Positions 23,791 through 36,700 of a stretch of DNA of 64,000 bases are shown piece after piece. Under the pieces are notes generated by a model. That model ran no database searches and had not been told where the DNA came from. It saw only the letters and a program-made list of their open reading frames with translations. Made by a program: the position numbers and the translations under genes. The DNA comes from Siphonodentalium dalli (Eukaryota; Mollusca; Scaphopoda; Gadilida; Siphonodentaliidae): the NCBI GenBank assembly GCA_032622095.1, contig CP136068.1, positions 305,607 through 369,606 on the forward strand, written 5' to 3'. Numbering within the stretch: the first letter of the stretch is position 1; every line of letters begins with the position of its first letter.

Positions 23791-26700
23791 TGTGGTGGGG
23801 ATACCTATATATGTATGTGGTGGGGATACCTATATATGTATGTGGCGGGGAAACCTATATATGTATGTGGTGGGGATACCTATATATGTATGTGGCGGGG
23901 ATACCTATATATGTATGTGGTGGGGATACCTATATATGTATGTGGTGGGGATACCTATAGATGTGTTTGGTGGGGATACATATAGATGTGTGTGGTGGGG
24001 ATACATATATATGTGTGTGGTGGGGATACCTATATATGTGTGTGGTCGGGATACCTATAGATGTGTGTGGTGGTGATACCTATATATGTGTGTGGTAGGG
24101 ATACCTATATATGTGTGTGGTGGTGATACCTATATATGTGTGTGGTGGGGATACCTATATATGTATGTGGTGGGGAGACCTATATATGTATGTGGTGGGG
24201 ATACCTATATGTATGTGGTCGGGAGACCATAGAGATGTATGTGGTGGGGATACCTATATATGTATGTGGTGGGAATACCTATATATGTATATGGTGGGGA
24301 TACCTATAGATGTATGCGGTGGTGATACCTATATATGTATGTGGTGGTGATACCTATATATGTATGTGGTGGGGATACCTATATATGTGTGTGGTGGGGA
24401 TACCTATATATGTATGTGGTGGGCATACCTATATAAGTATGTGGTGGGGATAACTATATATGTATGTGGTGGGGATACCTATATATTTGAGTGGTGGTGA
24501 TACCTATATATGTATGTGGTGGGGAGACCTATATATGAATGTGGCGGGGATACCTATATATGTGTGTGGTGGGGATACCTATATATGTGTGTGGTGGTGA
24601 TACATATAGATGTGTATGGTGGGGATACCTATAGATGTGTATGGAGGGGATACCTATAGATGTATGTGGTGGGGATACCTATATATGTGTGTGGCGGTGA
24701 AACATATAGATGTGTATGATGGGGATACCTATATATGTGTGTGGTGGGGATACCTATTGATGTGTGTGGTGGTGATACCTATATATGTATGTGGTGGGGA
24801 TACCTATATATGTATGTGGTGGGGATACCTATATATGTGTGTGGTGGGGATACCTATAGATGTGTGTGGTGGGGATACCTATAGGTGTATGTGGTGGGGA
24901 GACCTATATATGTATGTGGTGGGGAGACCTATATATGTGTGTGGTGACGATACCTATATATGTGTGTGGTGGGGATACCTATATATGTGTGTGGTGGGGA
25001 TACCTATATATGTATGTGGCGGGGATACCTATATATGTATGTGGTGGGGATACCTATATATGTATGTGGTGGGGATACCTATAGATGTGTGTGGTGGGGA
25101 TACCTATATATGTATGTGGCGGGGATACCTATAGATGTATGTGGTGGGGATACTTATATATGTATGTGGTGGGGATACCTATATATGTGTGTGGCGGGGA
25201 TACCTATATATGTGTGTGGTGGGGATACCTATATATGTGTGTGGTGGGGATACCTATAGATGTATGTGGTGGGGAGACCTATATATGTATGTGGTGGGGA
25301 TACCTATATTTGTATGTGGTGGGGAGACCTATATATGTGTGTGGTGGGGATACCTATATTTGTATGTGGTGGGGATACCTATATATATATGTGGTGGGGA
25401 TACCCATATATGTATGTGGTGGGGACACTTATATATGTATGTGGTGGGGATACCTATATATGTGTGTGGCGGGGATACCTATATATGTGTGTGGTGGGGA
25501 TACCTATATATGTGTGTGGTGGGGAGACCTATATATGTGTGTGGTGGGGATACCTATATATGTATGTGGTGGGGATACCTATATATATGTGGTGGGGATA
25601 CCGATATATGTATGTGGTGGGGATACCTATATATGTATGTGTTGGGGATACCTATATATGTATGTGGTGGGGATACCTATATATGTGTGTGGTGGGATAC
25701 CTATATATGTGTGTGGCGGGAATACCTATATATGTGTGTGGTGGGGATACCTATTGATGTGTGTGGTGGGGATACCTATAGGTGTATGTGGTGGGGAGAC
25801 CTATATATGTATGTGGTGGGGAGACCTATATATGTGTGTGGTGAGGATACCTATATATGTGTGTGGTGGGGATACCTATATATGTGTGTGGTGGGGATAC
25901 CTATATATGTATGTGGTGGGGATACCTATATATGTATGTGGCGGGGAAACCTATATATGTATGTGGTGGGGATACCTATATATGTATGTGGTGGGGATAC
26001 CTATATATGTGTGTGGTGGGGATACATATAGATGTGTGTGGTGGGGATACCTATATATGTGTGTGGTCGGGATACCTATAGATGTGTGTGGTGGTGATAC
26101 CTATTTATGTGTGTGGTGGGGATACCTATATATGTGTGTGGTGGTGATACCTATAGATGTATGTGGTGGGGATACCTATATATGTATGTGGTGGGGATAC
26201 CTATATATGTGTGTGGTGGTGATACCTATAGATGTATGTGGTGGGGATACCTATATATGTGTGTGGTGGTGATAGCTATATATGTGTGTGGTGGGGATAC
26301 CTATATATGCATGTGGTGGGGAGACATATATATGTATGTGGTGGGGATACCTATATGTATGTGGTGGGGAGACCATAGAGATGTATGTGGTGGGGATACC
26401 TATATATGTATGTGGTGGGAATACCTATATATGTATATGGTGGGGATACCTATAGATGTATGTGGTGGTGATACCTATATATGTATGTGGTGGTGATACC
26501 TATATATGTATGTGGTGGGGATACCTATATATGTGTGTGGTGGTGATACCTATATATGTATGTGGTGGGGATACCTATATATGTGTGTGGTGGGAATACC
26601 TATATATGTATGTGGTGGGGATACCTATATATTTGAGTGGTGGTGATACCTATATATGTATGTGGTGGGGAGACCTATATATGAATGTGGCGGGGATACC

Positions 26701-27585
26701 TATAGATGTGTGTGCTGGGGATACATATAGATGTGTATGGTGGGGATACCTATAGATGTGTATGGAGGGGATACCTATAGATGTATGTGGTGGGGATACC
26801 TATATATGTGTGTGGCGGTGAAACATATAGATGTGTATGGTGGGTATACCTATATATGTGTGTGGTGGGGATACATATAGATGTGTGTGGTGGTGATACA
26901 TATAGATGTGTGTGGTGGGGATACCTATAGATGTATGTGGTGGGGATACCTATATATGTATGTGGCAGTGATACATATATATGTGTGTGGTGGGGATACC
27001 TATAAATGTATGTGGTGGGGATACCTATATATGTATGTGGTGGTGATACATATAGATGTATGTGGTGGGGATACCTATATATGTGTGTGGCGGTGATACA
27101 TATAGATGTGTATGGTGGGGATACCTATAGATTTGTATGGAGGGGATACCTATAGATGTATGTGGTGGGGATACATATATATGTGTGTGGCGGTGAAACA
27201 TATAGATGTGTATGGTGGGGATACCTATATATGTGTGTGGTGGGGATACCTATAGATGTGTGTGGTGGTGATACATATAGATGTTTGTGGTGGGTATACC
27301 TATAGATGTATGTGGTGGGGATACCTATATATGTATGTGGCGGGGATACCTATAGATGTATGTGGTGGGGATACTTATATATGTATGTTGTGGGGATACC
27401 TATATATGTGTGTGGCGGGGATACCTATATATGTGTGTGGTGGGGATACCTATATATGTGTGTGGTGGGGAGACCTATATATGTGTGTGGTGGGGATACC
27501 TATATATGTATGTGGTGGGGATACCTATATATATATGTGGTGGGGATACCGATATATGTATGTGGTGGGGATATCTATATATGTA
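23791..27585 (+). repeat. Lineage-B higher-order repeat, copy 1 (3,795 bp)
   Basis: This matches 27,586 onward at a constant offset of 3,795 bp from about 23,791 to about 27,450. It contains two GACCATAGAGATG units (24,225 and 26,371) that differ by the preceding GGTCGGGA or GGTGGGGA. It also holds the longest open frame (25,085-26,272), which recurs exactly 3,795 bp later, as expected for a copied repeat. Few differences between copies were noticed (for example GTATGTTGTGG near 27,386). Confidence 0.8.
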
Positions 27586-29699
27586 TGTGGTGGGGATACC
27601 TATATATGTATGTGGTGGGGATACCTATATATGTATGTGGCGGGGAAACCTATATATGTATGTGGTGGGGATACCTATATATGTATGTGGCGGGGATACC
27701 TATATATGTATGTGGTGGGGATACCTATATATGTATGTGGTGGGGATACCTATAGATGTGTTTGGTGGGGATACATATAGATGTGTGTGGTGGGGATACA
27801 TATATATGTGTGTGGTGGGGATACCTATATATGTGTGTGGTCGGGATACCTATAGATGTGTGTGGTGGTGATACCTATATATGTGTGTGGTAGGGATACC
27901 TATATATGTGTGTGGTGGTGATACCTATATATGTGTGTGGTGGGGATACCTATATATGTATGTGGTGGGGAGACCTATATATGCTTGTGGTGGGGATACC
28001 TATATGTATGTGGTCGGGAGACCATAGAGATGTATGTGGTGGGGATACCTATATATGTATGTGGTGGGAATACCTATATATGTATATGGTGGGGATACCT
28101 ATAGATGTATGCGGTGGTGATACCTATATATGTATGTGGTGGTGATACCTATATATGTATGTGGTGGGGATACCTATATATGTGTGTGGTGGGGATACCT
28201 ATATATGTATGTGGTGGGCATACCTATATAAGTATGTGGTGGGGATACCAATATATGTATGTGGTGGGGATACCTATATATTTGAGTGGTGGTGATACCT
28301 ATATATGTATGTGGTGGGGAGACCTATATATGAATGTGGCGGGGATACCTATATATGTGTGTGGTGGGGATACCTATATATGTGTGTGGTGGTGATACAT
28401 ATAGATGTGTATGGTGGGGATACCTATAGATGTGTATGGAGGGGATACCTATAGATGTATGTGGTGGGGATACCTATATATGTGTGTGGCGGTGAAACAT
28501 ATAGATGTGTATGATGGGGATACCTATATATGTGTGTGGTGGGGATACCTATTGATGTGTGTGGTGGTGATACCTATATATGTATGTGGTGGGGATACCT
28601 ATATATGTATGTGGTGGGGATACCTATATATGTGTGTGGTGGGGATACCTATAGATGTGTGTGGTGGGGATACCTATAGGTGTATGTGGTGGGGAGACCT
28701 ATATATGTATGTGGTGGGGAGACCTATATATGTGTGTGGTGACGATACCTATATATGTGTGTGGTGGGGATACCTATATATGTGTGTGGTGGGGATACCT
28801 ATATATGTATGTGGCGGGGATACCTATATATGTATGTGGTGGGGATACCTATATATGTATGTGGTGGGGATACCTATAGATGTGTGTGGTGGGGATACCT
28901 ATATATGTATGTGGCGGGGATACCTATAGATGTATGTGGTGGGGATACTTATATATGTATGTGGTGGGGATACCTATATATGTGTGTGGCGGGGATACCT
29001 ATATATGTGTGTGGTGGGGATACCTATATATGTGTGTGGTGGGGATACCTATAGATGTATGTGGTGGGGAGACCTATATATGTATGTGGTGGGGATACCT
29101 ATATATGTATGTGGTGGGGAGACCTATATATGTGTGTGGTGGGGATACCTATATTTGTATGTGGTGGGGATACCTATATATATATGTGGTGGGGATACCC
29201 ATATATGTATGTGGTGGGGACACTTATATATGTATGTGGTGGGGATACCTATATATGTGTGTGGCGGGGATACCTATATATGTGTGTGGTGGGGATACCT
29301 ATATATGTGTGTGGTGGGGAGACCTATATATGTGTGTGGTGGGGATACCTATATATGTATGTGGTGGGGATACCTATATATATGTGGTGGGGATACCGAT
29401 ATATGTATGTGGTGGGGATACCTATATATGTATGTGTTGGGGATACCTATATATGTATGTGGTGGGGATACCTATATATGTGTGTGGTGGGATACCTATA
29501 TATGTGTGTGGCGGGAATACCTATATATGTGTGTGGTGGGGATACCTATTGATGTGTGTGGTGGGGATACCTATAGGTGTATGTGGTGGGGAGACCTATA
29601 TATGTATGTGGTGGGGAGACCTATATATGTGTGTGGTGAGGATACCTATATATGTGTGTGGTGGGGATACATATATATGTGTGTGGTGGGGATACCTAT

Positions 29700-31248
29700 A
29701 TATGTATGTGGTGGGGATACCTATATATGTATGTGGCGGGGAAACCTATATATGTATGTGGTGGGGATACCTATATATGTATGTGGTGGGGATACCTATA
29801 TATGTGTGTGGTGGGGATACATATAGATGTGTGTGGTGGGGATACCTATATATGTGTGTGGTCGGGATACCTATAGATGTGTGTGGTGGTGATACCTATT
29901 TATGTGTGTGGTGGGGATACCTATATATGTGTGTGGTGGTGATACCTATAGATGTATGTGGTGGGGATACCTATATATGTATGTGGTGGGGATACCTATA
30001 TATGTGTGTGGTGGTGATACCTATAGATGTATGTGGTGGGGATACCTATATATGTGTGTGGTGGTGATAGCTATATATGTGTGTGGTGGGGATACCTATA
30101 TATGCATGTGGTGGGGAGACATATATATGTATGTGGTGGGGATACCTATATGTATGTGGTGGGGAGACCATAGAGATGTATGTGGTGGGGATACCTATAT
30201 ATGTATGTGGTGGGAATACCTATATATGTATATGGTGGGGATACCTATAGATGTATGTGGTGGTGATACCTATATATGTATGTGGTGGTGATACCTATAT
30301 ATGTATGTGGTGGGGATACCTATATATGTGTGTGGTGGTGATACCTATATATGTATGTGGTGGGGATACCTATATATGTGTGTGGTGGGAATACCTATAT
30401 ATGTATGTGGTGGGGATACCTATATATTTGAGTGGTGGTGATACCTATATATGTATGTGGTGGGGAGACCTATATATGAATGTGGCGGGGATACCTATAG
30501 ATGTGTGTGCTGGGGATACATATAGATGTGTATGGTGGGGATACCTATAGATGTGTATGGAGGGGATACCTATAGATGTATGTGGTGGGGATACCTATAT
30601 ATGTGTGTGGCGGTGAAACATATAGATGTGTATGGTGGGTATACCTATATATGTGTGTGGTGGGGATACATATAGATGTGTGTGGTGGTGATACATATAG
30701 ATGTGTGTGGTGGGGATACCTATAGATGTATGTGGTGGGGATACCTATATATGTATGTGGCAGTGATACATATATATGTGTGTGGTGGGGATACCTATAA
30801 ATGTATGTGGTGGGGATACCTATATATGTATGTGGTGGTGATACATATAGATGTATGTGGTGGGGATACCTATATATGTGTGTGGCGGTGATACATATAG
30901 ATGTGTATGGTGGGGATACCTATAGATTTGTATGGAGGGGATACCTATAGATGTATGTGGTGGGGATACATATATATGTGTGTGGCGGTGAAACATATAG
31001 ATGTGTATGGTGGGGATACCTATAAATGTGTGTGGTGGGGATACCTATAGATGTGTGTGGTGGTGATACATATAGATGTTTGTGGTGGGTATACCTATAG
31101 ATGTATGTGGTGGGGATACCTATATATGTATGTGGCGGGGATACCTATAGATGTATGTGGTGGGGATACTTATATATGTATGTGGTGGGGATACCTATAT
31201 ATGTGTGTGGCGGGGATACCTATATATGTGTGTGGTGGGGATACCTAT
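29700..31248 (+). repeat. 1,549-bp nested tandem duplication, copy 1
   Basis: Sixty-two units minus 1 bp, starting near the GGCGGGGAAACC unit (AAACC at 29,742). It matches 31,249-32,797 at a constant 1,549-bp offset. One difference noticed is that the first copy has ATACATATATATGTG upstream near 29,670. Confidence 0.8.
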
Positions 31249-32797
31249 ATATGTATGTGGTGGGGATACCTATATATGTATGTGGCGGGGAAACCTATAT
31301 ATGTATGTGGTGGGGATACCTATATATGTATGTGGTGGGGATACCTATATATGTGTGTGGTGGGGATACATATAGATGTGTGTGGTGGGGATACCTATAT
31401 ATGTGTGTGGTCGGGATACCTATAGATGTGTGTGGTGGTGATACCTATTTATGTGTGTGGTGGGGATACCTATATATGTGTGTGGTGGTGATACCTATAG
31501 ATGTATGTGGTGGGGATACCTATATATGTATGTGGTGGGGATACCTATATATGTGTGTGGTGGTGATACCTATAGATGTATGTGGTGGGGATACCTATAT
31601 ATGTGTGTGGTGGTGATAGCTATATATGTGTGTGGTGGGGATACCTATATATGCATGTGGTGGGGAGACATATATATGTATGTGGTGGGGATACCTATAT
31701 GTATGTGGTGGGGAGACCATAGAGATGTATGTGGTGGGGATACCTATATATGTATGTGGTGGGAATACCTATATATGTATATGGTGGGGATACCTATAGA
31801 TGTATGTGGTGGTGATACCTATATATGTATGTGGTGGTGATACCTATATATGTATGTGGTGGGGATACCTATATATGTGTGTGGTGGTGATACCTATATA
31901 TGTATGTGGTGGGGATACCTATATATGTGTGTGGTGGGAATACCTATATATGTATGTGGTGGGGATACCTATATATTTGAGTGGTGGTGATACCTATATA
32001 TGTATGTGGTGGGGAGACCTATATATGAATGTGGCGGGGATACCTATAGATGTGTGTGCTGGGGATACATATAGATGTGTATGGTGGGGATACCTATAGA
32101 TGTGTATGGAGGGGATACCTATAGATGTATGTGGTGGGGATACCTATATATGTGTGTGGCGGTGAAACATATAGATGTGTATGGTGGGTATACCTATATA
32201 TGTGTGTGGTGGGGATACATATAGATGTGTGTGGTGGTGATACATATAGATGTGTGTGGTGGGGATACCTATAGATGTATGTGGTGGGGATACCTATATA
32301 TGTATGTGGCAGTGATACATATATATGTGTGTGGTGGGGATACCTATAAATGTATGTGGTGGGGATACCTATATATGTATGTGGTGGTGATACATATAGA
32401 TGTATGTGGTGGGGATACCTATATATGTGTGTGGCGGTGATACATATAGATGTGTATGGTGGGGATACCTATAGATTTGTATGGAGGGGATACCTATAGA
32501 TGTATGTGGTGGGGATACATATATATGTGTGTGGCGGTGAAACATATAGATGTGTATGGTGGGGATACCTATAAATGTGTGTGGTGGGGATACCTATAGA
32601 TGTGTGTGGTGGTGATACATATAGATGTTTGTGGTGGGTATACCTATAGATGTATGTGGTGGGGATACCTATATATGTATGTGGCGGGGATACCTATAGA
32701 TGTATGTGGTGGGGATACTTATATATGTATGTGGTGGGGATACCTATATATGTGTGTGGCGGGGATACCTATATATGTGTGTGGTGGGGATACCTAT
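31249..32797 (+). repeat. 1,549-bp nested tandem duplication, copy 2
   Basis: Counterpart of 29,700-31,248, with AAACC at 31,291 and GACCATAGAGATG at 31,715. At the end it rejoins the order of the parent 3,795-bp repeat. Confidence 0.8.
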
Positions 32798-32929
32798 ATA
32801 TGTGTGTGGTGGGGAGACCTATATATGTGTGTGGTGGGGATACCTATATATGTATGTGGTGGGGATACCTATATATATATGTGGTGGGGATACCGATATA
32901 TGTATGTGGTGGGAATATCTATATATGTA

Positions 32930-35900
32930 TGTGGTGGGGATACCTATATATGTATGTGGTGGGGATACCTATATATGTATGTGGCGGGGAAACCTATATA
33001 TGTATGTGGTGGGGATACCTATATATGTATGTGGCGGGGATACCTATATATGTATGTGGTGGGGATACCTATATATGTATGTGGTGGGGATACCTATAGA
33101 TGTGTTTGGTGGGGATACATATAGATGTGTGTGGTGGGGATACATATATATGTGTGTGGTGGGGATACCTATATATGTGTGTGGTCGGGATACCTATAGA
33201 TGTGTGTGGTGGTGATACCTATATATGTGTGTGGTAGGGATACCTATATATGTGTGTGGTGGTGATACCTATATATGTGTGTGGTGGGGATACCTATATA
33301 TGTATGTGGTGGGGAGACCTATATATGTATGTGGTGGGGATACCTATATGTATGTGGTCGGGAGACCATAGAGATGTATGTGGTGGGGATACCTATATAT
33401 GTATGTGGTGGGAATACCTATATATGTATATGGTGGGGATACCTATAGATGTATGCGGTGGTGATACCTATATATGTATGTGGTGGTGATACCTATATAT
33501 GTATGTGGTGGGGATACCTATATATGTGTGTGGTGGGGATACCTATATATGTATGTGGTGGGCATACCTATATAAGTATGTGGTGGGGATACCTATATAT
33601 GTATGTGGTGGGGATACCTATATATTTGAGTGGTGGTGATACCTATATATGTATGTGGTGGGGAGACCTATATATGAATGTGGCGGGGATACCTATATAT
33701 GTGTGTGGTGGGGATACCTATATATGTGTGTGGTGGTGATACATATAGATGTGTATGGTGGGGATACCTATAGATGTGTATGGAGGGGATACCTATAGAT
33801 GTATGTGGTGGGGATACCTATATATGTGTGTGGCGGTGAAACATATAGATGTGTATGATGGGGATACCTATATATGTGTGTGGTGGGGATACCTATTGAT
33901 GTGTGTGGTGGTGATACCTATATATGTATGTGGTGGGGATACCTATATATGTATGTGGTGGGGATACCTATATATGTGTGTGGTGAGGATACCTATAGAT
34001 GTGTGTGGTGGGGATACCTATAGGTGTATGTGGTGGGGAGACCTATATATGTATGTGGTGGGGAGACCTATATATGTGTGTGGTGACGATACCTATATAT
34101 GTGTGTGGTGGGGATACCTATATATGTGTGTGGTGGGGATACCTATATATGTATGTGGCGGGGATACCTATATATGTATGTGGTGGGGATACCTATATAT
34201 GTATGTGGTGGGGATACCTATAGATGTGTGTGGTGGGGATACCTATATATGTATGTGGCGGGGATACCTATAGATGTATGTGGTGGGGTACTTATATATG
34301 TATGTGGTGGGGATACCTATATATATGTGTGGCGGGGATACCTATATATGTGTGTGGTGGGGATACCTATATATGTGTGTGGTGGGGATACCTATAGATG
34401 TATGTGGTGGGGAGACCTATATATGTATGTGGTGGGGATACCTATATATGTATGTGGTGGGGAGACCTATATATGTGTGTGGTGGGGATACCTATATTTG
34501 TATGTGGTGGGGATACCTATATATATATGTGGTGGGGATACCCATATATGTATGTGGTGGGGACACTTATATATGTATGTGGTGGGGATACCTATATATG
34601 TGTGTGGCGGGGATACCTATATATGTGTGTGGTGGGGATACCTATATATGTGTGTGGTGGGGAGACCTATATATGTGTGTGGTGGGGATACCTATATATG
34701 TATGTGGTGGGGATACCTATATATATGTGGTGGGGATACCGATATATGTATGTGGTGGGGATACCTATATATGTATGTGGTGGGGATACCTATATATGTA
34801 TGTGGTGGGGATACCTATATATGTGTGTGGTGGGATACCTATATATGTGTGTGGCGGGAATACCTATATATGTGTGTGGTGGGGATACCTATTGATGTGT
34901 GTGGTGGGGATACCTATAGGTGTATGTGGTGGGGAGACCTATATATGTATGTGGTGGGGAGACCTATATATGTGTGTGGTGAGGATACCTATATATGTGT
35001 GTGGTGGGGATACCTATATATGTGTGTGGTGGGGATACCTATATATGTATGTGGTGGGGATACCTATATATGTATGTGGCGGGGAAACCTATATATGTAT
35101 GTGGTGGGGATACCTATATATGTATGTGGTGGGGATACCTATATATGTGTGTGGTGGGGATACATATAGATGTGTGTGGTGGGGATACCTATATATGTGT
35201 GTGGTCGGGATACCTATAGATGTGTGTGGTGGTGATACCTATTTATGTGTGTGGTGGGGATACCTATATATGTGTGTGGTGGTGATACCTATAGATGTAT
35301 GTGGTGGGGATACCTATATATGTGTGTGGTGGTGATACCTATAGATGTATGTGGTGGGGATACCTATATATGTGTGTGGTGGTGATAGCTATATATGTGT
35401 GTGGTGGGGATACCTATATATGCATGTGGTGGGGAGACCTATATATGTATGTGGTGGGGATACCTATATGTATGTGGTGGGGAGACCATAGAGATGTATG
35501 TGGTGGGGATACCTATATATGTATGTGGTGGGAATACCTATATATGTATATGGTGGGGATACCTATAGATGTATGTGGTGGTGATACCTATATATGTATG
35601 TGGTGGTGATACCTATATATGTATGTGGTGGGGATACCTATATATGTGTGTGGTGGTGATACCTATATATGTATGTGGTGGGGATACCTATATATGTGTG
35701 TGGTGGGAATACCTATATATGTATGTGGTGGGGATACCTATATATTTGAGTGGTGGTGATACCTATATATGTATGTGGTGGGGAGACCTATATATGAATG
35801 TGGCGGGGATACCTATAGATGTGTGTGCTGGGGATACATATAGATGTGTATGGTGGGGATACCTATAGATGTGTATGGAGGGGATACCTATAAATGTATG

Positions 35901-36700
35901 TGGTGGGGATACCTATATATGTGTGTGGCGGTGAAACATATAGATGTGTATGGTGGGTATACCTATATATGTGTGTGGTGGGGATACATATAGATGTGTG
36001 TGGTGGTGATACATATAGATGTGTGTGGTGGGGATACCTATAGATGTATGTGGTGGGGATACCTATATATGTATGTGGCAGTGATACATATATATGTGTG
36101 TGGTGGGGATACCTATAAATGTATGTGGTGGGGATACCTATATATGTATGTGGTGGTGATACATATAGATGTATGTGGTGGGGATACCTATATATGTGTG
36201 TGGCGGTGATACATATAGATGTGTATGGTGGGGATACCTATAGATTTGTATGGAGGGGATACCTATAGATGTATGTGGTGGGGATACATATATATGTGTG
36301 TGGCGGTGAAACATATAGATGTGTATGGTGGGGATACCTATATATGTGTGTGGTGGGGATACCTATAGATGTGTGTGGTGGTGATACATATAGATGTTTG
36401 TGGTGGGTATACCTATAGATGTATGTGGTGGGGATACCTATATATGTATGTGGCGGGGATACCTATAGATGTATGTGGTGGGGATACTTATATATGTATG
36501 TGGTGGGGATACCTATATATGTGTGTGGCGGGGATACCTATATATGTGTGTGGTGGGGATACCTATATATGTGTGTGGTGGGGAGACCTATATATGTGTG
36601 TGGTGGGGATACCTATATATGTATGTGGTGGGGATACCTATATATATATTTGGTGGGGATACCGATATATGTATGTGGTGGGGATATCTATATATGTATG
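32930..36700 (+). repeat. Lineage-B higher-order repeat, copy 3
   Basis: This matches copy 2 at 5,344 bp, then at 5,318-5,319 bp after the loss of one unit near 35.3 kb, to about 36.7 kb. There it diverges at a GGGGATCCC unit. GACCATAGAGATG markers are at 33,364 and 35,484. A 1-bp loss gives GGTGGGGTACTTATATATG near 34,287. The downstream half overlaps the start of the 4,749-bp duplication. Confidence 0.75.

Larger units (their letters stand above)
27586..32929 (+). repeat. Lineage-B higher-order repeat, copy 2 with nested duplication
   Basis: This is the counterpart of copy 1, but 5,344 bp long because it contains an extra 1,549-bp tandem duplication (29,700-31,248 repeated at 31,249-32,797). 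If the extra copy is removed, the 3,795-bp order of copy 1 continues at 32,798 with the GTGTGTGGTGGGGAGACC unit. GACCATAGAGATG markers are at 28,020, 30,166 and 31,715. Confidence 0.82.

Noticed and set aside
25085-26272. Long plus-strand open frames (up to 395 codons here and at 28,880-30,067) as protein-coding genes
   Set aside because: The consensus unit lacks stops in all plus frames, so long open frames are expected by chance. They end only where a CTATAG or GGTGATAC variant falls in frame. Three overlapping frames encode the same peptide, and the 395-codon pair is simply the 3,795-bp duplication. No start context, splice structure or domain supports a gene.
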